From: Thermosipho melanesiensis BI429
GTDB lineage: Bacteria; Thermotogota; Thermotogae; Thermotogales; Fervidobacteriaceae
DNA: 64,000 nt
Assembly: GCF_000016905.1 (NCBI RefSeq)
Contig: NC_009616.1
Coordinates: 124,001 to 188,000 of the forward strand
Direction of reading: 5' to 3'
Below the pieces are notes generated by a model, which was not told the origin of the DNA, made no database searches, and worked only from the letters and a program-made list of their open reading frames with translations. This document shows, piece after piece, positions 51,448 through 62,599 of the stretch (positions are counted from its first letter, which is position 1; every line of letters starts with the position of its first letter). The position numbers and the translations under genes are program-made.

Positions 51448-53007
51448 ATGATAATTGTATTAGCATTTATATTTTTCTTAAATATATTGCCATTGATTTA
51501 CGGTTTTTCATCTTCTCTCATATACGACAATTCGTTTACACTAAAAATATTCCTCTCCACCCTAAAGGCAAAATATTTCTATCTTAGCCTTTTTATTTCT
51601 CTGTTATATGCCTTATTTTCAAGTATTCTTTCAACCTATATCTCTATATACACAGCAAAAATATTCAAAAAGATCTATTTCCCTTTTTTAATCATTGGTT
51701 GGATAATCCCACCGTACATTGGTGTTCCTATTTTTAGAAGTTTTCTCGAAAAATATACTTCTTTTAACACCAATCCTATTTTTTCATTTTTTTTCTCAGT
51801 TTTTATTACTTCTTGGTTTTTAATTCCTTTTTCCACATTTTTTATATATTCCCATATACAAAATATAAACAAAAAATATTTTGAAGTCTTCCAACTTGAT
51901 TCAAACAATATAAGTCTTTATTACAACCACATAGTCATTCCAAATATAAAAGGTGCAATTTCCTCTATATTATTTTTAAACTTTATTTCAGCATTTAAGG
52001 ATTTCCAAGTACCTTGGTTATTACTTGAAGGTGGGGCTCCTATGAAAATAGGAATTACTTTTAAAGGAGTAATTGGAGCCACTACTAATTTAGAAGTACT
52101 TATCTACAAATTTTTCTATCAAAACATTGATTCAGCATATATCGGTTCAATATTTACAATTACAATTATTATTCTTACAATTATGTACTCTTTAAGAAAA
52201 AGGGTAAAAGTTAGTTTCAAAATAACCTTTTCAAATAAATTATTAACATACCTTTGGCTTTTTACAATTTTTATATTTTTAATTATTCTAATTTCACTTT
52301 CATTTTTCACATCACCAAGTATTTATATAAAAGGTAATTTTACATTAGAAAATTTTAGAATAATATTTCATCCCACCTTCTACCAAGCACTTTTAAATAC
52401 TATTATAATCTCCGTATTTTCAGCATTTTGTGGTATTATTCTTTCCACATTTTTTGCTTTTAAACTTCTTTCCTTACATATTGGAGAAAAAGTTCTAGAA
52501 TTTTTTAATTTTTCAAAGATATTTTTTGGACTACATTCTTTAATATTCATCTTTTACATCTTTTCAAAAATACATATCCTAAACACTTATACATCTGTAA
52601 TATTAGTAATTGTTTCAAAAAACCTACCTTTTCTAACTTTACTCTCTTACTATACTTTTAAATCGTTTCCAAAAGGACTCTATTACATAGCCAAACTAGA
52701 TGGACTTTCGGACAACAAATTCTTCTTTAAAGTATTACTTGCGAACAATTTTCCTCTAATATCTTCTTTGTTCTTATTATCCTTTTTAAGCGGTTTTAAC
52801 GCATTTCTACCACCACTTTTATTTTTATACGATGAAAAAAAATATCCACTAAGTCTGCTACTTTACAATTACGTTGGAACTTTTAGCAATCACTATCCTC
52901 AGTGGAATATATTTGCAGTAATAAGCATTGTAATATTGTTAATATTAACCTTAGTAACAACAACTTTGGTAAAAATAATGGATCTTTCCCAGCTAAAATA
53001 CTATTAA
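51448..53007 (+). CDS. ABC importer permease, fused two-domain (FbpB/ThiP type)
   Basis: This membrane protein of about 519 residues has 12 predicted helices in two homologous halves. Each half has an EAA-type loop: 'YFEVFQLDSNNISLYYNHIVIPNI' is diverged, and 'YYIAKLDGLSDNKFFFKVLL' is well kept (AxxLDG). Fused permeases of this type import Fe(III), thiamine, phosphonate or polyamines with a periplasmic binding protein and an ATPase. The binding protein gene follows by 13 bases, but no ABC ATPase gene is in the operon. The start is the ATG at 51448; the TTG at 51409 is part of the promoter. Translation appears leaderless. Confidence 0.87.
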   Translation: MIIVLAFIFFLNILPLIYGFSSSLIYDNSFTLKIFLSTLKAKYFYLSLFISLLYALFSSILSTYISIYTAKIFKKIYFPFLIIGWIIPPYIGVPIFRSFLEKYTSFNTNPIFSFFFSVFITSWFLIPFSTFFIYSHIQNINKKYFEVFQLDSNNISLYYNHIVIPNIKGAISSILFLNFISAFKDFQVPWLLLEGGAPMKIGITFKGVIGATTNLEVLIYKFFYQNIDSAYIGSIFTITIIILTIMYSLRKRVKVSFKITFSNKLLTYLWLFTIFIFLIILISLSFFTSPSIYIKGNFTLENFRIIFHPTFYQALLNTIIISVFSAFCGIILSTFFAFKLLSLHIGEKVLEFFNFSKIFFGLHSLIFIFYIFSKIHILNTYTSVILVIVSKNLPFLTLLSYYTFKSFPKGLYYIAKLDGLSDNKFFFKVLLANNFPLISSLFLLSFLSGFNAFLPPLLFLYDEKKYPLSLLLYNYVGTFSNHYPQWNIFAVISIVILLILTLVTTTLVKIMDLSQLKYY

Positions 53008-53020
53008 AAGGGGGGTTTTT

Positions 53021-54181
53021 ATGAGAAAGTACATTATTTTTGCAATCTTGTTTTTAGAAATTTTTGCATTTTCAAACTACAACAATACTTATTACCTCAT
53101 AGAACTAATTAAACCATTTAAAACTATTAAAAATATAACTATATACACAGAAAATGGTAAATACAAGGCCAATATTTACTCACAAATAGTGAAAAAATCG
53201 GATCTTTATTTTAACAATGAAAAAGTGGAAAAAATAGAAATTGATGCCGACTATTTCGAAGAAAAAAATCGGGAAATTTGGATCTCTTGGGAAGGAATGG
53301 AAGAAATAAAAGAATTTTTAGACAATTACAAAAAGTTAAACAATGTAGACATTAAAGTATTAAATGTTCCAAAGATTTCATCAAAACTCATACCACAAAG
53401 TAAAACAAACCTAAAACTTCCTGATGTAATTATGGCTAGTGCTTTTGATTATCCAACATACAAAGAACTAAATATAGTAAAAGGTGATATTTACAATTAC
53501 TACTATGATACACAAGTTGTGTATGTAAACAAAAAATATGCAGATATGATAAAAAATTGGGATCTGGAAGAAATCGAAAAAATCTTAAAAGAAACGGGAA
53601 AAAAAATGGCAATTAACCCTATTAGTGCATATTGGTTTTCAACTTTTTTAATGGGATATGGAAAAATTCCATTAATAGGTAAATTTTTTGAATTAGATGA
53701 TAATATAACAAAAAATGCCATGACAAAAATTAAAAGTTGGTACAAAGATGGTTTTTTTGACCTTCTAAATAAACAAGCACAAATTGCACAATTTACTAAT
53801 GAAGAAGCTATATTTTTATTTCAAGGAACATTCTTATACCCTACATTAAAAAAACTTCTTTCAGATAAATTTATAGTTAAGCCGTTACCTAAACCCTTAA
53901 TTCCATTTAAAGATTACAAAGTTTTCATTACGACAAAAGATGGAGACGAAGCATTCACAAAATGGCTAGTGTTATTACTAAACTCTCCCAATCTAAAAGA
54001 AACACTTTCAAAAAAATACTACAAATTTTTTGACAATGAAACATATGGAGAACCAATACCATTTGATTTAAAGTATGTTAATTTTCATAAAAATGTCATG
54101 GATATACTAAAGCTTGTATTGCTTGATAAACTAGAAATAAACCAAGCAACAAAAAAACTTGAGGAGATAGTAAATGAGTAA
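53021..54181 (+). CDS. Extracellular solute-binding protein of the ABC importer
   Basis: The 386-residue exported protein begins with a signal peptide (about 1-18, MRKYIIFAILFLEIFAFS) without a lipobox Cys. The body reads like a type-2 periplasmic binding protein of the Fe(III)/polyamine/sugar class: 'LPDVIMASAFDYPTYKELN', 'VVYVNKKYADMIKNWDLEEIEKIL', 'FLFQGTFLYPTLKKL'. The ligand cannot be told. GGGGGG lies 5 bases before the ATG. It follows the permease gene closely and overlaps the P-loop kinase-like gene by 8 bases. Confidence 0.85.
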   Translation: MRKYIIFAILFLEIFAFSNYNNTYYLIELIKPFKTIKNITIYTENGKYKANIYSQIVKKSDLYFNNEKVEKIEIDADYFEEKNREIWISWEGMEEIKEFLDNYKKLNNVDIKVLNVPKISSKLIPQSKTNLKLPDVIMASAFDYPTYKELNIVKGDIYNYYYDTQVVYVNKKYADMIKNWDLEEIEKILKETGKKMAINPISAYWFSTFLMGYGKIPLIGKFFELDDNITKNAMTKIKSWYKDGFFDLLNKQAQIAQFTNEEAIFLFQGTFLYPTLKKLLSDKFIVKPLPKPLIPFKDYKVFITTKDGDEAFTKWLVLLLNSPNLKETLSKKYYKFFDNETYGEPIPFDLKYVNFHKNVMDILKLVLLDKLEINQATKKLEEIVNE

Positions 54182-54620
54182 TTTTATAATATGGATTACC
54201 GGTAAAAGTGGTTCTGGAAAATCCTCAATTGCAAGAAAATTAAAAGATTACTATCAAAATTCCATAATTCTTGAAGGATATAATATATTTAAAGATTTAA
54301 ATATTGACCTCAGATCAAGGATGTTAATACTTGCAAATATTTCATATCTTCTCTCAAAACACTTCATAGTAATAGTTCCATCTGTATCGCCACTAAAAGA
54401 AATAAGAAAGATAATAAAGAAAAATTCACCTGTAAAATTTTTTGAGATATTTCTCTCTTCTAAAATAATAAAGAGAAATGACAAATTTTCAAAATTTGTA
54501 GATTCAATTTATAAACCTTCGGACAATTATGATTTAGTGGTAAATACGTCTCTTCACAATATAGAACAATGTGTTAGAATAATTACAGACTATGTAAACA
54601 AAAATATACAAGGAGAATAG
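54174..54620 (+). CDS. Diverged APS-kinase-like P-loop protein
   Basis: The 148-residue product has a Walker A motif GKSGSGKSS (about 10-18). The following order matches adenylylsulfate kinases: 'ILEGYNIFKDLNIDLRSR' in the place of LDGDxxR, a hydrophobic strand FIVIVPSVSPLKEIRKI in the place of ivaxisPyxxxR, and a C-terminal 'YDLVVNTS'. The DGD motif has become EGY, so genuine APS kinase activity is doubtful. It lies between the binding protein and uvrA with an 8-base overlap upstream and none downstream. It might phosphorylate the imported compound, or be a regulator; both ideas are inference. Confidence 0.72.
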   Translation: MSNFIIWITGKSGSGKSSIARKLKDYYQNSIILEGYNIFKDLNIDLRSRMLILANISYLLSKHFIVIVPSVSPLKEIRKIIKKNSPVKFFEIFLSSKIIKRNDKFSKFVDSIYKPSDNYDLVVNTSLHNIEQCVRIITDYVNKNIQGE

Positions 54621-57386
54621 ATGATGGACTATATTATTGTTAAAGGTGCAAAAGTACATAATTTAAAGAACATTACTGTTAAAATACCCAAAAATAAATT
54701 AACAGTAATTACTGGTTTGTCAGGTTCGGGAAAAAGTTCCCTTGCACTTGATACCATATATATTGAAGGACAAAGAAGGTATCTTGAAAGTTTATCTTCA
54801 TATGCAAGACAATTCATTGGAAACCTCAAAAAACCCGATGTGGAAAGCATAGAAGGATTATCTCCTTCTATTGCAATTGACCAAAAAAGTGTTTCACACA
54901 ATCCACGTTCAACCGTTGGTACAATAACGGAAATCTATGACTTTTTACGTGTGTTGTTCGCAAAAATTGGTGAACCTCATTGCTATAAATGTGGAAGAAA
55001 GTTAGAAAAAATGAGTATTGATGAAATAGTAGAAGATATATATAAAAATTTCAGAGATAAGAGAATCTATATTGAATCACCTATTGCAATTGAAAAAAAA
55101 GGAACATTTAAAGATACATTCGAAGAGCTTATGAAAAAAGGGTACGTAAGGGTAGAAATTGACAACAAAGTATATAGATTAGAAGATGTTCCTGAACTGA
55201 ATAAAAATGTAAGGCATAATATATTTTTAATAGTCGATAGACTAAAAGCAAATGATTCAAAAGACACAAGATATAGATTGTTTGACTCCATAGAAATTGC
55301 CCTAAAAGAAGGAAATGGAATTATATATGTCAAAAACATAGATGATGATATAACAAAAATCTATTCTGAAAAGATGATGTGTCCAGTTTGCGGAATATCC
55401 ATGCCGGAAATAAATCCAAAACTATTCTCTTTTAACAGTCCATATGGTGCATGTAATAGATGTCACGGTCTGGGATTCACATTGGAAGTGGATCCAGAAA
55501 AAGTAATTGATGTTGAAAAACCAGTGCTTGAAGCAATTTTAATTGGTCATAAAGAAGATGGGTGGATCCCTCAAAGAATAAGAAAAATATTAAAAATTTA
55601 CGGTGGAGATGAAAAAACACCTTTTAAAAAACTCCCAGAGGATACGCAAGAAGCTATACTTTATGGTACAACATTCTTTGACGGATTAATTCCAATTGTA
55701 AGGCAAAGATATGAATATGCAACGTCTGAAGAAGGAAGACAATGGATATTAAATAAATTCTTTGTGGAAAATACATGTCACGAATGCAATGGTAAAAGAC
55801 TTAGAAAAGAAGCTCTATCTGTGCTAATCAATGGCATTAACATTATCGACTTTACAGAACTTCCCATCTCTAAAGAACATGAATTTATCATTTTACTAAA
55901 AGAAAAATTATCTGAAAAGAAAATGGAAATTGTAAAAGATTTAATTGAAGAGCTGGAAAAAAGACTTTTGTTTTTAAATGAAGTAGGACTCGGGTATATT
56001 ACTCTTTCAAGAAACGTAAAAACACTGTCAGGGGGAGAAGCTCAAAGAATAAGGCTTGCAACGCAAATTGGCTCTGGGTTAACAGGTGTTACTTATGTTC
56101 TCGATGAACCGACAATTGGGCTACACCAAAGTGATAATGAACGATTAATCTCAACTTTGAAAAAACTGAGAGATCTGGGAAATACTGTTATTGTAGTTGA
56201 ACATGATGAAGACGTAATTAGAAATGCTGATTATTTAATAGATATCGGTCCTAAAGCTGGAATAAATGGCGGAAATATAGTATACCAAGGACCAATAGAA
56301 AATATTGACTCATCTACTTCATTAACCATTGATTATTTAAAAGGTAAACGAAAAATAGAAATTCCAAAGGTAAGAAGAAAAGGTAATGGAAACTATTTAA
56401 TTTTAAAAGGAGTACGTCATAACAATCTTAAAAATTTAACTGTATCATTTCCACTTGGAACATTTTTATGTATTACCGGTGTTTCTGGTTCTGGAAAAAG
56501 CTCGCTTATAATCGACACGCTATATCCTGCTTTAATGAATAAACTTCACAATTCAAAAATTCCTATAGGAGAATACGATGATATTGAAGGATTGGAATTT
56601 ATTGATAAAGTTATTGCTATAGATCAATCTCCTATTGGAAGAACTCCTAGAAGTAATCCTGCAACATACACAAAGGTATTTGATGAAATAAGGAAATTGT
56701 TTGCAATGACTCCACTTGCAAAAGCCAGGGGATACAAACCAGGAAGGTTTAGTTTTAACGTTAAAGGTGGAAGATGTGAACACTGTCAAGGTCAAGGAAT
56801 TATAAAAGTTGAAATGTTATTCCTACCAGATGTCTTTGTAGAATGTGAAGTTTGTAAAGGAAAAAGGTACAATAGTGAAACATTAGAAGTAACATATAAA
56901 GGAAAAAATATAGCCGATATACTTGATATGACTGTGGAAGAGGCATTGGAATTTTTTAAAAACATTCCAAATATTTATTCTACTTTAAAAGTACTAAATG
57001 ACGTAGGACTTTCATATATAAAGCTTGGACAACCTGCAACTACGCTTTCTGGAGGAGAAGCCCAAAGGATAAAATTAGCTTCTGAATTAAAAAAGAAGGC
57101 AACGGGAAAAACCATTTATATATTAGATGAACCCACCGTAGGATTACATTTTGAAGACGTTAAAAAATTAATTAGTGTTTTAAATAAACTCGTAGACAAA
57201 GGAAACACGGTTATAGTTATTGAACACAATTTGGATGTAATAAAAACTGCGGATTACATTATAGATTTAGGACCTACAGGTGGAGAAAATGGTGGGTATA
57301 TCATCGCACAAGGAATTCCAGAAGAAATTGCAAAATCAAAAAACTCCATTACCGGGAAATATTTAAAAAAAGTATTGGAGGGTTAA
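54621..57386 (+). CDS. uvrA: Excinuclease ABC subunit A
   Basis: This 921-residue UvrA has both ABC modules: Walker [10 protein letters not shown] and GVSGSGKSS, two signatures [10 protein letters not shown], Walker [11 protein letters not shown] and [10 protein letters not shown]. It has three CxxC pairs for the zinc modules, [14 protein letters not shown]...CNRCHG and CEHCQGQG...[10 protein letters not shown]. With UvrB it finds bulky DNA lesions. It starts directly after the stop of the kinase-like gene, with AAGGAGAA ahead, and is followed one base later by the Xer recombinase gene. The length is typical. Confidence 0.98.
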   Translation: MMDYIIVKGAKVHNLKNITVKIPKNKLTVITGLSGSGKSSLALDTIYIEGQRRYLESLSSYARQFIGNLKKPDVESIEGLSPSIAIDQKSVSHNPRSTVGTITEIYDFLRVLFAKIGEPHCYKCGRKLEKMSIDEIVEDIYKNFRDKRIYIESPIAIEKKGTFKDTFEELMKKGYVRVEIDNKVYRLEDVPELNKNVRHNIFLIVDRLKANDSKDTRYRLFDSIEIALKEGNGIIYVKNIDDDITKIYSEKMMCPVCGISMPEINPKLFSFNSPYGACNRCHGLGFTLEVDPEKVIDVEKPVLEAILIGHKEDGWIPQRIRKILKIYGGDEKTPFKKLPEDTQEAILYGTTFFDGLIPIVRQRYEYATSEEGRQWILNKFFVENTCHECNGKRLRKEALSVLINGINIIDFTELPISKEHEFIILLKEKLSEKKMEIVKDLIEELEKRLLFLNEVGLGYITLSRNVKTLSGGEAQRIRLATQIGSGLTGVTYVLDEPTIGLHQSDNERLISTLKKLRDLGNTVIVVEHDEDVIRNADYLIDIGPKAGINGGNIVYQGPIENIDSSTSLTIDYLKGKRKIEIPKVRRKGNGNYLILKGVRHNNLKNLTVSFPLGTFLCITGVSGSGKSSLIIDTLYPALMNKLHNSKIPIGEYDDIEGLEFIDKVIAIDQSPIGRTPRSNPATYTKVFDEIRKLFAMTPLAKARGYKPGRFSFNVKGGRCEHCQGQGIIKVEMLFLPDVFVECEVCKGKRYNSETLEVTYKGKNIADILDMTVEEALEFFKNIPNIYSTLKVLNDVGLSYIKLGQPATTLSGGEAQRIKLASELKKKATGKTIYILDEPTVGLHFEDVKKLISVLNKLVDKGNTVIVIEHNLDVIKTADYIIDLGPTGGENGGYIIAQGIPEEIAKSKNSITGKYLKKVLEG

Positions 57387-57387
57387 A

Positions 57388-58236
57388 ATGGATTTTTTAG
57401 AAAATTTTTCGGACTATTTGGCACATGTAAGAAGGCATTCTGAAAATACTTTGAAAGCTTATTTAAAGGATGTTAGAAAGTTTCTGGAATATATAAACAA
57501 ACCCATTAAAGAAATTGAAAGAAAAGATATAGAAACATTTTTAAAGGCACTTTCCAAGGGAGAAATTACGGAAAATAGTCCTAGAGAAACTACTATTTCA
57601 AGATATATCTCAAGTTTAAATTCCTTTTTTAATTACCTTGAACTTTCTGGTACAATTTCAAATAATCCCATGGAAAGGATTAAACATCCAAGACTTAGAA
57701 GAAAAATTCCAGATTTTTTAACAGAAGAAGAAATTAAAAAACTCATAGATGTTTTTGACGAAGAAACAGAAATGAAAAAAAAACTTGCCATTTCACTACT
57801 TTACTATGCAGGGCTTAGAATTAGTGAGCTCTGCAATTTAAGAACAACAGACATATCTTTTATCCCTCCTTTTTTAAGAATTGAAATGGGTAAAGGTAGA
57901 AAGGATAGACTTGTACCACTACCAGATAAAGTCCTACCTTTACTTCAAAAATATCTAGAACTAAAAAATCCAAAAATATATGTTTTTGAAAACGAAGCAA
58001 AACACGTTCATCCATCAACCGTTTTCAGATGGTTAAAAGATGGTGTCAAAAGAGCTAAGATAAAAAAACAGGTTCATCCCCACACTTTACGTCATTCATA
58101 TGCAACACACCTGATTAGAAAAGGTGTAAATATAAAAGTTGTCCAAGAACTTCTTGGACATACTAATCTAAGCACTACAAGTATCTATTTACATGTTGCC
58201 GACCAAGAAAAATTCGATGCAGTAAAAAAATTATAA
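57388..58236 (+). CDS. XerC/XerD-type tyrosine recombinase
   Basis: This 282-residue recombinase has an N-terminal SAM-like core-binding domain (1-100) and the catalytic domain with all six residues visible: Arg in AGLRISEL, Lys in KGRKDR, His/Arg in HPHTLRHSYATHL, His in LLGHTNLS and the nucleophile in TSIYLHV. It probably resolves chromosome dimers at a dif site; a mobile-element integrase is less likely given the short housekeeping-type length and operon position after uvrA. No dif-like 28-bp site was identified by eye. The decayed locus 58347-61146 begins just downstream. Confidence 0.94.
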   Translation: MDFLENFSDYLAHVRRHSENTLKAYLKDVRKFLEYINKPIKEIERKDIETFLKALSKGEITENSPRETTISRYISSLNSFFNYLELSGTISNNPMERIKHPRLRRKIPDFLTEEEIKKLIDVFDEETEMKKKLAISLLYYAGLRISELCNLRTTDISFIPPFLRIEMGKGRKDRLVPLPDKVLPLLQKYLELKNPKIYVFENEAKHVHPSTVFRWLKDGVKRAKIKKQVHPHTLRHSYATHLIRKGVNIKVVQELLGHTNLSTTSIYLHVADQEKFDAVKKL

Positions 58237-58346
58237 TTTTTTCGCAAATGTAATATTTGAGAAATATCGACGAAACATTAAAAAAATATAAATAATTTTC
58301 GGTGGGGGAATTTTATTAAAAACTTTAAAGTGGGGAGGGAGTTATA

Positions 58347-58804
58347 ATGAAAAAAACATTATTGTTAACAACATTATTTGTAATTATTATCCGTTCAAAT
58401 TTGACTTTAGCTAGATTTTTTGGCGGGAACATCTAATTATTTCCAAACGAACTGTTTATACACCTTGGAAAATTTCAGAACGTATTTACAATTCGACTCA
58501 AGAAATAATGACTGTTAATAAAACTACAAGTGAAACATTATCAGTTACAGCTTCCGCTGGATTTAGTGCTGGATCTAAATATGTAAAAGCAAATTTCAGT
58601 GTCAATATCGGCCAATCTATAACAAAAACGTTATCAATAACCGTAAGTGTTCGCCCCAAAGAAGTTCTTTATATAAAAACTCGTTGAGCACTAGATAGTT
58701 ATTTGATGAAATCTACAAATTTTGCTTTTTGGAAACCAATTAAAACAATATTCTGGAATTTCAAAATTCCAAAATTTTTAGATCATAAATTTGAAACATA
58801 TTAA
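58347..58804 (+). pseudogene. Broken gene for a small secreted beta-rich protein
   Basis: GGGAGGGAG precedes an ATG at 58347 that encodes a signal peptide (MKKTLLLTTLFVIIIRSNLTLA), but the frame stops at 58434-58436. A -1 shift at the T6 run 58416-58421 joins it to a frame encoding '...LIISKRTVYTPWKISERI', 'NKTTSETLSVTASAGFSAG' and 'FSVNIGQSITKTLSITVSV'. That frame has an in-frame TGA (58685-58687) and continues to TAA at 58802. The repetitive Ser/Thr/Val beta pattern resembles secreted beta-barrel or pore-forming type proteins, but I recognise no family. It is the first of three decayed genes; 58237-58346 holds no gene. Confidence 0.75.
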
Positions 58805-59735
58805 TAATTCTAACTCCCTCACCTTCATACCTAAGTTTTTAAATTTTGGGGGAAAAAATGAAAAAAAGTTCATCTGTACTTTTATATTTTTTCTTTTTAC
58901 AATGATTATAAATATTACTTTTTTTGCTAATGAAAATATTAAAACAATAACATTAAATGATTTAATAGAATATTCAATCAATAACTCATACGATTACACG
59001 TTTAAATTAAATGAAATTCAATATTTTAAAAACCATTTAAACGGGTATTTTCTGTTATTACCATCCATTAATTTTTCTACTTCACAAAACTTTGGAATAT
59101 TATTCAGTAAATGCCGAGATAAATGCAAATAATATATTTGCTACACTTTATACAAATATTCAAAATATAACCCTTAAAAGATTAAACTATGAGCTTATTA
59201 CCTATAAAACTGATGCTGCTATCGAAGCTTCACGATTTTATTTTATGTTAGTTACACTTGACAAAATATTAACTTCGCTATCGATAATAGATAATTCTCT
59301 AACATTATTGTATAATAAATTAATAAATAATAAAAACTTAGAATATTATCAATTGAAAGAGATCGAGCTATCATACAAGAAATTTAAATTAACTTTATTG
59401 GATAATATAAATAAAAAGAATATCTTTTCTTTTGAAAAAAACTTAGGACTAAATTACAAAGATAATAATCAAATTATTGTTGATCAATCGTATTATGTAA
59501 TTCCAAATTTGACAAACGATTCTACATTTTTAAACATTGAAAAATATTACGATTATAGCTATTTTAAAAATACTTCACTTATTAAAAAATTTTCATTAGA
59601 AAAATTAGAAAATTATTTAGAGAGTAAGGCAAATTTTATTAAGTTCTCACTTCCAAATATCATACCATATTTATAATTAAACTATTTTAATAATTCTTAT
59701 GAACCAGAAATTGGAACAAAACTTTCATATTCATT

Positions 59736-59763
59736 ATCATCTATACTTTATCATCTATACTTT
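59736..59763 (+). repeat. 14-bp tandem duplication that breaks the TolC-like frame
   Basis: ATCATCTATACTTT occurs twice in direct succession. Removing one copy restores the reading frame between '...GTKLSYSLSSIL' upstream and 'SLNMELKNKN...NTWNFSINI' downstream, so the duplication is itself the lesion. Confidence 0.92.
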
Positions 59764-59840
59764 CTTTAAATATGGAGTTAAAAAATAAAAATATACTTTC
59801 TTCTCAAAATACCTGGAATTTTTCAATTAATATTATTTTC

Positions 59841-59870
59841 AATAATAATAATAATAATAATAATAATAAT
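59841..59870 (+). repeat. (AAT)10 trinucleotide microsatellite
   Basis: Ten uninterrupted AAT units lie in the beta-barrel strand region of the TolC-like pseudogene, and encode poly-Asn in its final frame. It is probably a slippage product of a gene free from selection. Confidence 0.95.
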
Positions 59871-60170
59871 TTTAATTATTATTCAAATAAAAATATTTCT
59901 ATAAATAACCAAATTAATTCACTATATTTTGAGTTTATTAATGCTTTAAATGATATAAAAATGACTATCTACAATCTTCAGATCATAAATGCCGAACTTA
60001 ATTTAATAGATTATCTAACAAATAATGTTTCTTCTCCATACGAGAAATTTAATTTATTAATCCAAAAAGGATATAATCTAATTAACTTTTATTCTTATAT
60101 TGAACAATTTAATGAAAATATGTTTAAAATCAAATCTTGGAGTGAGAAAATCATCTTGGAGGTGAAAACT

Positions 60171-61146
60171 ATGCGGTGTAAAGGAGCTTTTTTTATTCTT
60201 ACTATTATTATTTCAACTTTCGCATTTTCGATGCAAGATTATGAATTAACTTTTTCAACACTTTCTCCTTCAAACATAAGTTCTATAGATGCATACAAAA
60301 TAGAATTTGCAAAATTTGAACCAATTGAAAACAACATTTTCATCTTTTATAATAAATGTTAATATTCATTCTATTTTAAGTCCAAATAATTATCATATAG
60401 AAGAAAAATTAACAAAATTACCATTGAATTATTCTCCAATAAACGATTTTATATTTATTAATGACAAAGATAAAATTGTATTCATCTCTAAAGGTAATTT
60501 ATACATATACTCAACTAAAGAAAAGAAAACTTCAAAAATAGATATAATTAAATCTGAACACTTAAAATTATTTAAAAATGGTTCTGATAACATCTTCCTC
60601 ATTGATAAAAATTTTGATATATACAAAATAGATGTTGATAAAGAAAAAATAGTGAATTTAAAATCATCAGAAGAAATTTTAAAAAACATCAACAGTTTAC
60701 CATCTATCGAAGATATAATTTGTTCAAATTCAATATATATAATTGTTAATAAAAACATTTTTGAATATGACACAATAAATAATGTTGTTTATCCAAGATT
60801 TAATGGCTTTAATTTCGGAAAAGTTGTCAGTCTTGTTGTGGAAAAATTTAATAACTTAAAATTTATAGCTTTTAAAGATAATTCACAAAATATAATAAAT
60901 ATTGCATATATTGATGAAAAAGAAAATAAAATAAAAATATTCTACAAAACTTCACTAAATAATTTTGTAAGTTTTCTTGAAAGCAAAGGAATAATTTTTG
61001 TATTTGAAAAAGACAAATATCTAACGTTTCCTATAAATAAAATTGCAAATTAGTTTTTAAAAACCTCCCACTATTTTATATTTCTACAAAATATATGTTC
61101 AAATAATGAAACACTTGATGAAATTTTAACTGAATATACATCATAA
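60171..61146 (+). pseudogene. Broken gene for an exported propeller-like protein
   Basis: TTGGAGGTG lies 6 bases before ATG 60171, which begins a signal peptide (MRCKGAFFILTIIISTFAFS). The frame stops at 60360-60362 and continues in another frame from about 60335 onward: 'HSILSPNNYHIEEKL', 'YSPINDFIFINDKDKIVFIS', 'GNLYIYSTKEKK', 'DNIFLIDKNFDIYKIDVD'. The repeated four-strand pattern looks like a beta-propeller. A TAG at 61051-61053 interrupts it, with about 30 further residues up to TAA near 61144. It follows the TolC-like gene directly and decays in step with it. Confidence 0.75.
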
Positions 61147-61184
61147 GAAAAAACCCCATCCTATTTTCAGGATGGGGTTTTTTC

Positions 61185-61186
<2 letters not shown>
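61145..61186. terminator. Long bidirectional terminator before eno
   Basis: AAGAAAAAACCCCATCCT and AGGATGGGGTTTTTTCTT form a perfect 18-bp stem with a 6-base loop. It overlaps the eno stop codon and also ends the decayed locus from the other side. Confidence 0.95.
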
Positions 61187-62498
<1,312 letters not shown>

Positions 62499-62553
62499 TC
62501 ACAATTATATTATACCCCATAAATGTTTCATTTTTTATATCTTAATATTACAA

Positions 62554-62580
62554 AAAACCCCCGCAAAATGCGGGGGTTTT
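62554..62580 (-). terminator. Intrinsic terminator of the porin gene
   Basis: AAAACCCCCGCA-AAA-TGCGGGGGTTTT is a perfect 12-bp stem with flanking A and T runs, 19 bases after the porin stop on the minus strand. Confidence 0.94.
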
Positions 62581-62599
62581 TATGGAAAACATACTAAAA

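Larger units (their letters stand above)
58858..60165 (+). pseudogene. Broken TolC-family outer-membrane efflux factor
   Basis: GGGGG-AAAAA precedes ATG 58858. The A run just after it has lost phase; one extra A would give a signal peptide (MKKKFICTFIFFLF). The rest reads as TolC/OMF: NIKTITLNDLIEYSINNSY and YFLLLPSINFSTSQNF in one frame, then 'EYYSVNAEINANNIFATLY' and helix II after a frameshift near 59090. A TAA follows at 59674, and the last third is in a third frame after a 14-bp duplication at 59736. An (AAT)10 tract codes for poly-Asn. The present frame runs into the next gene. At least four lesions are visible. Confidence 0.8.

Noticed and set aside
58685-58687. TGA in the secreted beta protein as selenocysteine or reassigned Trp
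   Set aside because: No selenocysteine-insertion hairpin was seen, other genes use TGA as stop, and the same gene has a frameshift, so a nonsense mutation is simpler.
57388-61146. Integrative element excised or inserted by the Xer-type recombinase
   Set aside because: No flanking direct repeats or attachment site could be found by eye, and the recombinase is in the uvrA operon like a housekeeping gene.
58778-61146. Separate short genes in the decayed region (113, 194, 196 and 248 residues)
   Set aside because: Their frames join into two longer proteins once the slippage lesions are corrected, and most have no ribosome site of their own.
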